Shown: positions 31,003 through 40,412 of the stretch, piece after piece | How positions within the stretch are numbered: the stretch's first letter is position 1 | How the letters are laid out: every line of letters starts with the position of its first letter | Origin: Auraticoccus monumenti | GTDB taxonomy: Bacteria > Actinomycetota > Actinomycetes > Propionibacteriales > Propionibacteriaceae | DNA: 64,000 nucleotides | Direction: 5' to 3' | NCBI RefSeq assembly: GCF_900101785.1 | Contig: NZ_LT629688.1 | Location: 124,001-188,000, forward strand | The notes under the pieces: model-generated | What the model saw: only the letters and a program-made list of their open reading frames with translations | What the model was told of the DNA's origin: nothing | Database searches by the model: none | Made by a program: the position numbers and the translations under genes

Positions 31003-31441
31003 GAACAAGCGTGCCAGGACGGTGCCCCTGGTCAACGAGGTGGCCTCGATCGTGGACCGCTGGGCGAGTGGCAAGGACGCCGGCGACTGGCTCTTCGCCG
31101 CTCCTGAGGGTGGCCCTTTGCGGGAGGGCAACTGGAAGCGCGCTGTGCGGTGGAGTCAGGCCACTGTCGCGATCGGTCGTCAGGGGCTTCGCGTGCACGA
31201 CCTGCGGCACACCGCGGCGTCGGTCTGGTTGGGCTCTGGAGCGGACCCGAAGGTGGTTCAGCGGGTGCTCGGGCACGCCACGGCGTCGATGACGATGGAC
31301 CTCTACGGGCACCTGATCGACCGCAACCTGTGGGAGGCGGCGGCGCGTCTTGGGGACACGGCGGGGACACGAGCCCGTTCTGCGCAGGGTCTCCAGGGTG
31401 CTGGTGACGTGGTGCAGTTGCGCGAAAGCGCGTCGGACTAG
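31003..31441 (+). pseudogene. Tyrosine integrase, 3' catalytic fragment
   Basis: The C-terminal part of the integrase resumes after the IS with NKRARTVPLVNEVASIVDRW and keeps the box II motif VHDLRHTAAS (H-x-x-R) and the nucleophile Tyr in TMDLYGHL. The box I arginine, normally about 40 residues before RTVPL, is absent. Together with the 5' fragment roughly 100 residues are missing compared with an intact enzyme, so recombination activity is lost. The stop at 31441 lies twelve bases from the CCA end of the tRNA. Confidence 0.85.
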
Positions 31442-31497
31442 GGGTGGTGCTGTGGGGCCGCCTTCGGGAATCGAACCCGAGACCTACGCATTACGAG
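31441..31497. repeat. attR: right direct repeat inside the tRNA-Thr gene
   Basis: Same 57 bp as 25065-25121 with one mismatch. It supplies the 3' half of the intact tRNA-Thr gene, so the island restores the tRNA it entered. Confidence 0.9.
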
Positions 31498-31528
31498 TGC
31501 GTCGCTCTGCCATCTGAGCTAAGGCGGC
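31453..31528 (-). tRNA. tRNA-Thr (anticodon CGT)
   Basis: A complete 76-nt cloverleaf on the minus strand: acceptor GCCGCCT/AGGCGGC, D arm GCTC...GAGC, anticodon stem ACGCA/TGCGT with loop CTCGTAA (anticodon CGT), T arm TCGGG-TTCGATT-CCCGA and an encoded CCA end (31455-31453). Its 3' half is the island's attachment site. Confidence 0.95.
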
Positions 31529-31610
31529 GGGTGCGGGACGTGCCCGCACGGCTGATCACTATAGCCGCGCGGTCCCGCCGACGCGCAACCGCGAACCCCG
31601 GGTGACGGGA

Positions 31611-31654
31611 CAGGGCCCGGGCACCGTCTCTGACGAGGGGGTGTCCGGGCCCTG
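31611..31654 (-). terminator. Terminator of the rpf gene
   Basis: CAGGGCCCGG (31611-31620) and CCGGGCCCTG (31645-31654) form a 10-bp stem, extended by partial pairing inward, 40 bases after the rpf stop. Confidence 0.7.
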
Positions 31655-31694
31655 CCTCAGGTCACGCGCGAGGCGTGGCGTCAGCGGGCGAAGC

Positions 31695-32585
<891 letters not shown>

Positions 32586-32593
32586 TCAGGGAT

Positions 32594-33325
32594 TCACAGG
32601 TTCGCTTCGCTCCGGTAGCGGGCTAGCACGATCTCGTCGAGCTCCTCGGCCACCCCCAGCGGCGCCGTCACCACGTCGGCCCCCTGGTCGACCAGCCGGT
32701 CGTGGAAGAAGCCGGGGGCCAGCAGGTAGGAGGCGATGACCACCCGGCCGGACGTCCCCACCCGGGCCGCGCGCACGGCCTCGGCCACCGACGGCTCGGC
32801 CTTCGCCCCGAACCCGACCGACACCGGACCGCCCCAGCGCTGCTCCAGCAGGGCCGCCACCTCGCGCACGGCCTCGGCGGCCTCACCGCGGCTGGACCCG
32901 GCCGCCGCCAGCACCACGGCGTCTGTGGGCTCGGCGCCGGCCTCGACCAGCCGCCGGTGCAGCAGGTCCGCCAGCCGGGGGTCCGGTCCCAGGGCCGCGG
33001 TGGCCAGCGCGCGTCCCGGGTGGGCGGCCACGGCCCCGGCGATGTCCACCTGGGTGTGGTAGCCGGCCGACAGCAGCGCCGGCACCACCACCACCCGCTC
33101 CCCCGCGCCGACCAGTCCCGTCAGCACCTCCTCGACCTGGGGGTACTGGACGTCGACCCAGGTCTGCTCCACCCGCACCCCGCGCGCGGCCACCCTCGCG
33201 GCCAGCGCGTCCACCACGGCCCGCCCCTCGAGGTTGTCGGTCCCGTGGGCGCAGAGCAGCAGCACCGGCCCCGGCGGCGTCGCCTGCTCCCCGGCGGTGG
33301 ACGTCCACTTCGGTGCCTCACTCAC
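32594..33325 (-). CDS. Sirohydrochlorin chelatase-like protein (CbiX/SirB family)
   Basis: A 243-residue class II chelatase. LLLCAHGTDN near the N terminus carries the first metal histidine and VVPALLSAGYHTQVDI the second, the diagnostic CbiX pattern. A second half (VVLAAAGSSRGEAAEAV, VVIASYLLAPGFFHDRLVDQGADVV) repeats the fold, so both lobes are in one chain. The expected role is insertion of Fe2+ or Co2+ into sirohydrochlorin for siroheme or cobalamin. GTG 33325 overlaps the upstream stop by eight bases. No sulfite or nitrite reductase gene is nearby, so the metal is unclear. Confidence 0.85.
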   Translation of the reverse strand: MSEAPKWTSTAGEQATPPGPVLLLCAHGTDNLEGRAVVDALAARVAARGVRVEQTWVDVQYPQVEEVLTGLVGAGERVVVVPALLSAGYHTQVDIAGAVAAHPGRALATAALGPDPRLADLLHRRLVEAGAEPTDAVVLAAAGSSRGEAAEAVREVAALLEQRWGGPVSVGFGAKAEPSVAEAVRAARVGTSGRVVIASYLLAPGFFHDRLVDQGADVVTAPLGVAEELDEIVLARYRSEANL

Positions 33326-34916
33326 GGCAACGGGTCCCCTCCGGCGGCAGCGTCCCCTCCACGAGGTAGCCGACCACCGCCTGGTCGATGCAGGTGCTGC
33401 CGTCGCCGTAGGCCCCGTGACCCTCGCCCTCCAGGGTGAGCAGGTGACCGGACTCCAGCTGGTCGGCCATCGAGACCGCGTACTCGTACGGCGTGGCCGA
33501 GTCCCCGGTGGTGCCCACCACCAGGACCGGGTCCGCACCCGCCCCCCGGATCGGCTCCTCCAGCACCTTCGGCGCCACCGGCCAGACCGGGCAGGTCAGC
33601 GCCGGGCCGAAGTAGCGCCCGAAGATCGGGGCCACCTCCTCGTCGCTCTCCCAGTCCTCCAGCGCCTGGTCCAGACCCTCGTCGTGCCGGTCGACGCAGG
33701 AGATCGCCGGGAAGGCGAAGGTGCTCTGCCCGTACTGGCCGTCCTCGCCGCGGGCGTTGTAGGCGTCGGCGTAGAACAGCAGCGCGTCCCCGTCGCCGTC
33801 CGCAGCCAGCTCCAGCGCCTCGCGCAGCTGCGGCCAGCTCTGCTCGGAGTACAGCAGCACCACCACGCCGGTGACGGCCAGCGACTGGGTCAGGCGGCGC
33901 TCGGAGCGGGTGGGCATGGGCTGGACGTCGGTGGCGTCGAAGATCGTGGTGATCCCCTGCAGCACCTCCTCCCGGCTGCTGCCCAGCTGGCAGCCCCGGG
34001 CGACGCACCAGTCGGCGAAGCTGGTCAGGGCCCGGTCGAAGCCGACCGCCTGGGTGACGTCCTCCTCCTCGCTGATGTTGACCGCCGAGTCCAGCACCAG
34101 CCGCCCGACCCGGGTGGGGAACAGCTCGGCGTAGACCGAGCCGATGTAGGTGCCGTAGGAGTAGCCCAGGTAGCTGAGCCTCTCGTCCCCGACCATCTGT
34201 CGGAGCAGGTCGAGGTCGCGGACGGTGTCCAGGGTGCTGATGTGCTGCAGCAGGGTCCCCGAGCGCTCCAGGCAGGACTGGCCGAAGGAGCGGTTGGCCA
34301 CCACGAGCGCCTGGCGCTCGGCGGAGTCATCCGGCGAGGTGTCCAGGGCCATGTAGGCGTCGACGTCCTCGCCCTGGAAGCAGCGCACCGGGGTGGAGCC
34401 GCCGACGCCGCGCGGGTCCCAGCCCACGACGTCGTACTGCTCCAGGCCGGTGCGGGTGAAGTCCTTGGCCGTGCCGGTGCCGCCGAACCCGGGGCCGCCC
34501 GGGTTGACGAAGAGCGTGCCCAGCCGCGGCTCGGCCGTGGCCGGCACCTTCAGCAGGCTCAGGGTGATGGCCTGCCCGTCGGGGTCGCCGTGGTCCAGCG
34601 GGACCTTGACCGTGGCGCACTGGTGCGCCTCGCAGGGCGTCCAGGCCGGCGTCTGCCCCGCGTAGCGCTGCAGGCCGCTCCCGGGCGGCGGGTCGACGAA
34701 TCCCTCGGGACGCACGTCGGGCACCTGCGGGTCCGGCCGGTCGGGGTTCTCGTCCTCGGCCGACGGGGAGGACGACGTGCTGGCCGACGGGGCCCCCGAG
34801 GAAGGGTCACCGCCGGGACCGGACCGACCCGGGGTGCAGGCCACCAGCAGGAGCGCCACCAGCACGCACAGCACCGGGAACGGTCCGCGTGCGGTGCGGG
34901 TGGTGGTCGTCGGCAC
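33318..34916 (-). CDS. S33 (tripeptidyl aminopeptidase-like) lipoprotein hydrolase
   Basis: A 532-residue alpha/beta hydrolase exported as a lipoprotein: LLLVAC gives the lipobox with Cys27, followed by a Ser/Pro-rich spacer. The oxyanion motif is VNPGGPGFGGTG, the nucleophile Ser is in YLGYSYGTYIG, the acid Asp is near VVGTTGDSATPYEYA and the His is in EGEGHGAYG. This matches the SlpD/SlpE and TAP-like family of Streptomyces. It should trim peptides outside the membrane. GTG 34916 follows TAGGGT (minus 34928-34923) by six bases, so the message is leaderless. It is co-translated with the chelatase gene. Confidence 0.88.
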   Translation of the reverse strand: MPTTTTRTARGPFPVLCVLVALLLVACTPGRSGPGGDPSSGAPSASTSSSPSAEDENPDRPDPQVPDVRPEGFVDPPPGSGLQRYAGQTPAWTPCEAHQCATVKVPLDHGDPDGQAITLSLLKVPATAEPRLGTLFVNPGGPGFGGTGTAKDFTRTGLEQYDVVGWDPRGVGGSTPVRCFQGEDVDAYMALDTSPDDSAERQALVVANRSFGQSCLERSGTLLQHISTLDTVRDLDLLRQMVGDERLSYLGYSYGTYIGSVYAELFPTRVGRLVLDSAVNISEEEDVTQAVGFDRALTSFADWCVARGCQLGSSREEVLQGITTIFDATDVQPMPTRSERRLTQSLAVTGVVVLLYSEQSWPQLREALELAADGDGDALLFYADAYNARGEDGQYGQSTFAFPAISCVDRHDEGLDQALEDWESDEEVAPIFGRYFGPALTCPVWPVAPKVLEEPIRGAGADPVLVVGTTGDSATPYEYAVSMADQLESGHLLTLEGEGHGAYGDGSTCIDQAVVGYLVEGTLPPEGTRCRE

Positions 34917-34977
34917 CCGCTCACCCTACGTGGCCGCACCGTCCGGGGCGGCCGGACGGCCTCCCTATGCTGGCCCG

Positions 34978-35961
34978 GTGCCCACCCCCGTCGCCCTGGT
35001 CCCCCTGGCCGAGCACCGCGGCTCGGACGCCGACCGCCTCCGCGCGGACGTGGCGGCGGCGTCGTCGGTCCGGATCCCGCTGGTGGACGAGCCGCTGGGG
35101 TCGTTCACGGACGGCGCCTGGGTCTGGGCCCCCGACGGAGGGCCGGCCCGCGCAGTGGTCGTGCGGCTCGGGCTGGGGCTGCCCGACATCGCCCCGGTGC
35201 GCGCCGAGGTGGCCAACCTCCTCGCCCCGGGCGAGCGCCCCGATGACGCCGACGACCCGGGGGTTCTGGCCTCCGGGGCCCTGGACACCGGGTCGCGCTG
35301 GCAGCTCGCGGCTGGCCGGCTGGTCCCCTCCGCGCCCGTAGGAGCAGTCCTGGGCCACCTCTGGCCGCACACCGCCGGCGCCGGGCTCGGCGGCTGCCTG
35401 GTGCTGTTCGCCCATGGTGCCGACCCGCGCCCGGAGCTCGGGGACCTCGTCGACGCGCTCGAGGAGCTGCGCACGGAGACGGTGCCCCGCTCGGCCCGGA
35501 TCAGCCTGGCCCGCGGGCTGCGGCTGACCGCCCGGTTCGCCCGCGCCAGCGGCGTGAGCCTGCGCCGCGGCCGGTCACCCTCCAACGAGGAGCTGGAGCA
35601 CCGGGTGACGCACCAGCTGCTGGTGCAGCTGCCCCCCGACGCCGAGACGCGGGTGCTCGGCCTGCTGCGGCTGGACCCCGTCGAGCCACCGCACCCGTGG
35701 TCGGAGACCGAGGTGGAGACGATCCTCTCCCGCCCGGTGGCCGAGCTGCTGGCCGCTCCCCCGCCTCCCGCCGGTCGCGGGCGCCCGGACCCGGTGCCGC
35801 CGGCCGTGTCCCGTGCCGCGGCCCCGACGTCGGTCACCCCGCGCCGCACCGCCGCACCGCCGCAGCGCCGACGACGGGACTGGCGCGTCCCGCTGCTGGT
35901 CGGTGCCACGGCGGTGGTGCTGGTCGTGGTGCTGATCTCGTTCGCACTGCTGCTGGGCTGA
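34978..35961 (+). CDS. Unknown protein with a C-terminal membrane anchor
   Basis: A 327-residue protein with no signal peptide, a Pro/Arg-rich linker (about 265-300) and one C-terminal hydrophobic segment VPLLVGATAVVLVVVLISFALLLG, so it is tail-anchored. The globular part contains LRADVAAASSVRIPLVDEP and LGGCLVLFAHGADPRPELGDLVDALEEL. No family recognised. GTG 34978 lies six bases after TATGCT (34966-34971), a leaderless start. It is divergent from the S33 lipoprotein with only 61 bp between the starts, so the two may share regulation. Confidence 0.65.
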   Translation: MPTPVALVPLAEHRGSDADRLRADVAAASSVRIPLVDEPLGSFTDGAWVWAPDGGPARAVVVRLGLGLPDIAPVRAEVANLLAPGERPDDADDPGVLASGALDTGSRWQLAAGRLVPSAPVGAVLGHLWPHTAGAGLGGCLVLFAHGADPRPELGDLVDALEELRTETVPRSARISLARGLRLTARFARASGVSLRRGRSPSNEELEHRVTHQLLVQLPPDAETRVLGLLRLDPVEPPHPWSETEVETILSRPVAELLAAPPPPAGRGRPDPVPPAVSRAAAPTSVTPRRTAAPPQRRRRDWRVPLLVGATAVVLVVVLISFALLLG

Positions 35962-35976
35962 CGGCCCGGGACGCGA

Positions 35977-36011
35977 CGACGCCCCGGACCTCCGAGGGGG
36001 CCGGGGCGTCG
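35977..36011. terminator. Bidirectional terminator before the DoxX gene
   Basis: CGACGCCCCGG (35977-35987) and its complement (36001-36011) form an 11-bp stem with a 13-base loop between two convergent genes. Confidence 0.8.
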
Positions 36012-36029
36012 CAGGACGAGCGGGGAGGG

Positions 36030-36992
36030 TCAGGCGCCGGCCTTGCGACGGGCGCGCCCGCGGCGCATCGCCGCGTCGATGCCCCACCAGCCACCACCGA
36101 CGCAGATGAACAGCAGGCCGATCCCGGCCAGCAGCAGCTCGCCCTCACCGGCGAAACCGGGCTGACCGGCCTGGAACGGGTTCTGGAGCCAGAGCACGAA
36201 CACCAGGGCGCCGACGGCCACCAGCAGCACGCCGAGACCGGCGGCCCGGACCAGCAGCCCCAGCACCAGGGCCAGGGCGATCAGCACCTCGGCCACCGCG
36301 GTCACCACGGCGAGCACCTCGGGGTAGGGCAGCGCGGTGCTGGAGAAGAACTGGGTGGTGCCGTCGAGGTCGAGCAGCTTCTGCACGCCGTGCACGCCGA
36401 TCACCGCCGCCGTCACCAGCCGCAGCAGGAAGAGCCCGAGGGAGCCCAGGAAGCGGTCGGTGTTGTGCTTGGTCGGGGTGGGGTCGGCCGGCTCCTCGAC
36501 GGGGGTGGGCTGGCTCTTGACCCCCAGCGCCCGCTGGCGCTCGGCCTTGGCGGCGGCCCGCTCGCTGGCCCGGTCCCGCTCGGTGGTGTCCACCGCCGGG
36601 CTGCGGTCGCGGGTGGTGGAGGAGGACGTGGCGGCCGTCGCGGCGGTCGCGCCGCCGGGCATCACCGTGGTCGGCTCGTAGTCGGCGTCGCCGCGCGAAC
36701 CACCCTGCCGGGAGAGGTCGCCACGCGGGCCGTCCTCGCGCGGACGGTCGTCGCGCGGGTGGTCCTCGCGCGGACGGTCCTCGCCGCGCAGCTGGTCGGA
36801 GCGCGAGCCGCTGGCGGAGGCCGCCTCGGCCCGTGGCAGGGCGGTGGTCTCGGTCGAGTCGGCGTCCGCACCGGCCGGCCCGGTCAGCGGCTCGGCTCGT
36901 ACGGCACCGTTGCCGGAGGAGGTCGACGGGCGCGCGTCGGGGGTGGTGTCGTCCGCGGAGGCGGACCTGTTCTCGGGGCCGGTGGCGCTCAT
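36030..36992 (-). CDS. DoxX family membrane protein with a long disordered N terminus
   Basis: A 320-residue protein. The first 170 residues are low-complexity, with repeats of the R-x-R-E-D / P-R-D-D type (EDRPREDHPRDDRPREDG) and many Ala/Ser/Thr. The C-terminal 150 residues have four membrane segments: FLGSLGLFLLRLVTAAVIGVHG, VLAVVTAVAEVLIALALVLG, GLGVLLVAVGALVFVLW and LLLAGIGLLFICVGGGWWG. These make up a DoxX/DoxD domain, with an R near the first helix and a basic tail. AAGGAG eight bases before ATG 36992 fixes the start. DoxX proteins are linked to redox balance; the substrate is unknown. Confidence 0.85.
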   Translation of the reverse strand: MSATGPENRSASADDTTPDARPSTSSGNGAVRAEPLTGPAGADADSTETTALPRAEAASASGSRSDQLRGEDRPREDHPRDDRPREDGPRGDLSRQGGSRGDADYEPTTVMPGGATAATAATSSSTTRDRSPAVDTTERDRASERAAAKAERQRALGVKSQPTPVEEPADPTPTKHNTDRFLGSLGLFLLRLVTAAVIGVHGVQKLLDLDGTTQFFSSTALPYPEVLAVVTAVAEVLIALALVLGLLVRAAGLGVLLVAVGALVFVLWLQNPFQAGQPGFAGEGELLLAGIGLLFICVGGGWWGIDAAMRRGRARRKAGA

Positions 36993-37107
36993 GGAGCACT
37001 CCTTCTGTCGCTGCAGTGGGGAACCTGCGGTCAGCCCCGATTGTCGCAACCGGCGCAGCGTCGGGCCCGGACCCCCGTCGGAGTGTCGGCGCCCGTCCGG
37101 GCCCGGC

Positions 37108-38349
37108 TCAGCCCTCCACCAGGGCGATCATCAGCGCCTCCACCGCCAGCAGCGGGGCGACGTTCGTCTCCAGCGCCTGACGGCACGCCAGCAACGCGTC
37201 GATCCGGTGCAGGGTGTTCTCGGCGGTGCCGCGTCGGGCGGCCGCAGCCACCTCGGCCCGCATCTCGGAGTTCACCAGCTCCGGCCCCGGACGCCCCTCC
37301 AGCTCCGGTGCCGCCTCCCGGGCCTGGCACATCTGCAGCGCCAGCACGTCGCGGTACCAGGCGGTCAGCTCGGTGAGGGCGCGGTCGATGGCGTCGCGCT
37401 GGAACCGCTTGGCCCTCGCCTTCTGCTGGTCCTCCAGCTCCTTCAGCGCCGCCGCGGCCTGCCGGGGTCGGGCCCCCTTGGACCCGAAGCCCAGCGCCTC
37501 CTCCAGGGCGCCGCGCTCCTTGGCGTCGACGGCCTGGGTGGCGGCCTGGGCCTCCTCGGCGCAGGCCTCGACCAGGTTCGCCGCCGCGTTCAGGCAGGCG
37601 CCCAGGTTCTTCAGCCCGGCCGGGATCATCAGCACCTCGCGGCGGCGGTTCCGGGCGGCCTCGTCACGGGCCAGCACCCGCGCCCGCCCGATGTGGCCCT
37701 GGGCCGCCCGGGCCACGTGGGCCGCCAGCGCCTCGTCCACCCCGTCACGGCGGTGCAGCAGTGCGGCCACGTCGGCCGGCCGCGGCGTGGCCAGGGTGAG
37801 CAGCCGGCAGCGGGAGCGGATGGTCACCACCACGTCGTCGGCGGTGGGGGCGCAGAGCAGCCAGACCGTCTTGGGGCCCGGCTCCTCGATGCTCTTCAGC
37901 AGCGCGTCCGCGCCGCGCTCGGTGAGCCGGTCGGCGTCCTCGACCACCAGCACCTGGCGTCGTCCCAGGGTGGGGCTCATCGCGGCCCGGCGGACCAGCT
38001 CGCGGACCTCGTCCACGCCGATGGAGAGCATCTCGGTGCGGACCAGCGTGACGTCGGGGTGGGCCCCGGACAGGGTGGTGCGGCACTCCCCGCACTCCCC
38101 GCAGCCCCCCCGCGGGCACTGCAGCGCGGCGGCGAAGGCGCGGGCGGCGGTCGAGCGGCCCGACCCGGGCGGCCCGGTGAACAGCCAGGCGTGGCTCATC
38201 GCGTGCCGCTCACCGGCCACGGCCCGCTGCAGGGTGGCCACCGGCCCCTGCTGGCTGACCAGGTCGCGCCAGACCCCGGCCAGCGGCTCCGTCGCCGGCG
38301 GCGGGGGCGCGGCCACGGGCATCGGCAGACCACCGGGCACGAGCGTCAT
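37108..38349 (-). CDS. holB: DNA polymerase III subunit delta'
   Basis: A 413-residue clamp-loader subunit. The AAA+ core has FTGPPGSGRSTAARAFA (a variant Walker A), a zinc knuckle CPRGGCGECGEC, VEDADRLTERGADALLKSIEEPG (Walker B and sensor 1 region) and RSRC (sensor/SRC motif). The C-terminal domain is helical. Residues 300-330 are an actinobacterial insert rich in Lys and Ala. ATG 38349 overlaps the tmk stop as ATGA. It is the last gene of the topA-CYTH-tmk-holB unit. Confidence 0.93.
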   Translation of the reverse strand: MTLVPGGLPMPVAAPPPPATEPLAGVWRDLVSQQGPVATLQRAVAGERHAMSHAWLFTGPPGSGRSTAARAFAAALQCPRGGCGECGECRTTLSGAHPDVTLVRTEMLSIGVDEVRELVRRAAMSPTLGRRQVLVVEDADRLTERGADALLKSIEEPGPKTVWLLCAPTADDVVVTIRSRCRLLTLATPRPADVAALLHRRDGVDEALAAHVARAAQGHIGRARVLARDEAARNRRREVLMIPAGLKNLGACLNAAANLVEACAEEAQAATQAVDAKERGALEEALGFGSKGARPRQAAAALKELEDQQKARAKRFQRDAIDRALTELTAWYRDVLALQMCQAREAAPELEGRPGPELVNSEMRAEVAAAARRGTAENTLHRIDALLACRQALETNVAPLLAVEALMIALVEG

Positions 38350-38987
38350 GGCACCACCGTGCCACCCGGCACCGACAGCTCGCCGCTGACCCGCTCCCAG
38401 ACGGCCTCGGCGATCTCGGCGCGGCTGCCCCGGGCCGCCAGCACCAGGTAGCGCCCCGGGTCGCGGGCCACCAGGCGGGTGAAGCCGTCGCGGACCCGCC
38501 GGTGGAACTCCACCGACTCCGCCTCCAGCCGGTCCTTGCCGGCGATCGCGGCCACGGCCTCCTCCGGGTCCAGGTCGAGCAGCACCGTCAGGTCCGGGCG
38601 CAGCTCCTCGGTGGCCCAGCGGGCGACCTGCTCCACCTCGTCGGCAGCCAGCACCCGACCCGCGCCCTGGTAGGCCAGCATCGAGTCGACGTAGCGGTCG
38701 CAGACCACCACCGCACCGCGGGCCAGCGCGGGACGCACCACCTCGGCCACGTGCTGGGCCTTGTCGGCGGCGTAGAGCAGCGCCTCGGTGCGGGGGGCCA
38801 TCTCCGGGTGCGCGGGGTCCAGCAGCAGGGCCCGGATGCGGGCGCCGACCCCGGTGTCGCCCGGCTCGCGGGTGAGGACGACCTCGCGACCGGAGGCCTG
38901 CAGCCGGTCGGCCAGCAGCCGCACCTGGGTGGACTTGCCGACGCCATCACCGCCCTCGAGGACGACGAAGAGACCGGGCTGGCTCAC
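38346..38987 (-). CDS. tmk: Thymidylate kinase
   Basis: A 213-residue dTMP kinase that makes dTDP for DNA synthesis. P-loop EGGDGVGKST, DR(Y/H) motif CDRYVDSMLAYQGAGR and TREPGDT (substrate loop) are present. The start is GTG 38987, which overlaps the upstream stop as GTGA; a second GTG lies just before it at 38990. The LID region around KDRLEAESVEFHRRV is of the non-E. coli type with Arg after the acidic stretch. It is translationally coupled to holB downstream, a pairing widespread in bacteria. Confidence 0.93.
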   Translation of the reverse strand: MSQPGLFVVLEGGDGVGKSTQVRLLADRLQASGREVVLTREPGDTGVGARIRALLLDPAHPEMAPRTEALLYAADKAQHVAEVVRPALARGAVVVCDRYVDSMLAYQGAGRVLAADEVEQVARWATEELRPDLTVLLDLDPEEAVAAIAGKDRLEAESVEFHRRVRDGFTRLVARDPGRYLVLAARGSRAEIAEAVWERVSGELSVPGGTVVP

Positions 38988-40408
38988 CACGAGGCCCTGG
39001 TGGCCGCTCGCAGCCTGGTCTGGCCCTGCGCCCACTGGGACAGCAGCTCCCGGCGGGCCCGGCTCTGCGCGATCATCAGCTGCTCGTAGCGGCGTCCGGC
39101 GGTGAACGCCTGCTGCGGCCCGAGCTCGTCCACGGAGCGCTCGATCACCTCCAGCTGGGGGTCCACGCAGCCGGGCAGCAGGTCCGACAGCCGCCGCACC
39201 CGCTTGTCGACCCGACGGGCCCAGGTGGGCAGGTTGCGGCGCGCCACCAGGGCCGCGGCGTGGGCCTGGTCGGCCAGCAGCGCCAGCCCGGCCCAGTCCG
39301 CCGGCGGCGACGTCGGGCTCAGCCGGCGGCCGGCCTTGAGGAACGACTCCACCGACTGCTGCACCGACATCGCCAGCACCTCGCTGGCCGGTGCCGAGCC
39401 GGCGCCACCCAGCCGGGGCACGTTCGAGGCCTGCACGACCACGTCGAGCAGACGCAGGTAGCGCTGGCTGCTCAGCACGGCGGGGGCCTTCACGACGCTG
39501 CTGGTGGTGGGCGAGAGCCCGCCGAGCGCGCCGATCAGCCAGTCGAACTCCTCGTCGACGTCCTCCACCCAGCGCGGCTCCAGCGCCGGGGCCAGCCCGC
39601 GCAGCTCACCGCGCAGCCCGGCCAGCACCTCGGTCAGCCCGGTCGTGTCCTGCTGCCCGCCGGCGCGCAGCGCGAGGTCGGCGGTGAACCACTCCCGCAG
39701 CCGGGCGGTCACCATGGCGGTCACGAAGCCCTCGAGGTCGGTGCCGGTGTCCCACTCGCTGCCGCTCCAGCGGCCCAGCCCCGAGGCCGGCACCCCGAGC
39801 CGGCTGCCGGGCGGCGGGAGCGCGTCGACGCGGGTCCCGCCGACCCCCTGCAGGGCCTCGGTCAACCAGCCCAGCTGCTTGCGGGTCAGGTCGACCGGCT
39901 GCAGCGTCACCTCGCGGTAGCGGGAGACGGTGACCCCGCCGCGCCGGACCGTGACCCGGTCGTCGTGCAGCCGCGCCCGGACCTCGCGCTTGGGGCCCCG
40001 GATGACGAACTCCGAGCGCTCGCAGTGCAACGCCGCCACCGGGGTCAGCGGGGCCTGCCGGCGGAAGGGCAGCACCAGCTCCGCGATCGAGGTGGGCAGG
40101 TCGGCGTCACCCATCGGCTCGACCATCTCCACCGGCAGGTGCGGGGCCCAGCCGGGGGCGGAGAGGTACCACTCGCCCCGCTGGTCGGCCACCCGGTGGG
40201 CCAGCGTCACCCCGGCCCGGGTCAGCCGCAGGTCCCCGGCGTCGAGGATGGTGACGTCGAGGCCGTAGGAGTGCTCCGGTCCGCGGGAGACCATGCTGAC
40301 CAGCCCGATGTCGGGACGGACCAGCCGCTGCCCGGACACGCCGAAGGGCAGCTCGAAGTAGCGCGGGCGGAGGCTCGCCGAGCGCTCGGCGTCGGTGGCG
40401 CGGGCCAT
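38984..40408 (-). CDS. CYTH-like domain protein with helical C-terminal region
   Basis: A 474-residue protein. The N-terminal part (about 15-200) follows the CYTH (triphosphate tunnel) course in degenerate form: LDAGDLRLTRAGVTLAHR, GEWYLSAPG, LTPVAALHCERSEFVIRG, VRARLHDDRVTVRR and RYREVTLQPVDL. The ExExK entry motif of active CYTH enzymes is not recognisable. The C-terminal 270 residues are helical with conserved-looking Arg/His clusters, reminiscent of CHAD domains that bind polyphosphate. It lies four bases after topA and overlaps tmk, so it is made with DNA replication proteins. Function unknown. Confidence 0.55.
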   Translation of the reverse strand: MARATDAERSASLRPRYFELPFGVSGQRLVRPDIGLVSMVSRGPEHSYGLDVTILDAGDLRLTRAGVTLAHRVADQRGEWYLSAPGWAPHLPVEMVEPMGDADLPTSIAELVLPFRRQAPLTPVAALHCERSEFVIRGPKREVRARLHDDRVTVRRGGVTVSRYREVTLQPVDLTRKQLGWLTEALQGVGGTRVDALPPPGSRLGVPASGLGRWSGSEWDTGTDLEGFVTAMVTARLREWFTADLALRAGGQQDTTGLTEVLAGLRGELRGLAPALEPRWVEDVDEEFDWLIGALGGLSPTTSSVVKAPAVLSSQRYLRLLDVVVQASNVPRLGGAGSAPASEVLAMSVQQSVESFLKAGRRLSPTSPPADWAGLALLADQAHAAALVARRNLPTWARRVDKRVRRLSDLLPGCVDPQLEVIERSVDELGPQQAFTAGRRYEQLMIAQSRARRELLSQWAQGQTRLRAATRASW

Positions 40409-40412
40409 CGGC

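Larger units (their letters stand above)
25076..31497. mobile_element. Integrated genomic island at tRNA-Thr(CGT)
   Basis: About 6.4 kb between direct repeats attL and attR, with the intact tRNA at the right end and the integrase remnant next to it, the classic layout of a tRNA-targeted integrative element. Most of the interior is less GC-rich than the flanks and uses A/T-ending codons freely, which indicates transfer from another background. Cargo: an OLD-family nuclease, a membrane protein, a zinc-ribbon protein and a truncated cutA. No conjugation, replication or phage structural gene is seen. The integrase is destroyed by an IS3-family insertion, so excision probably needs a helper. Confidence 0.88.
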
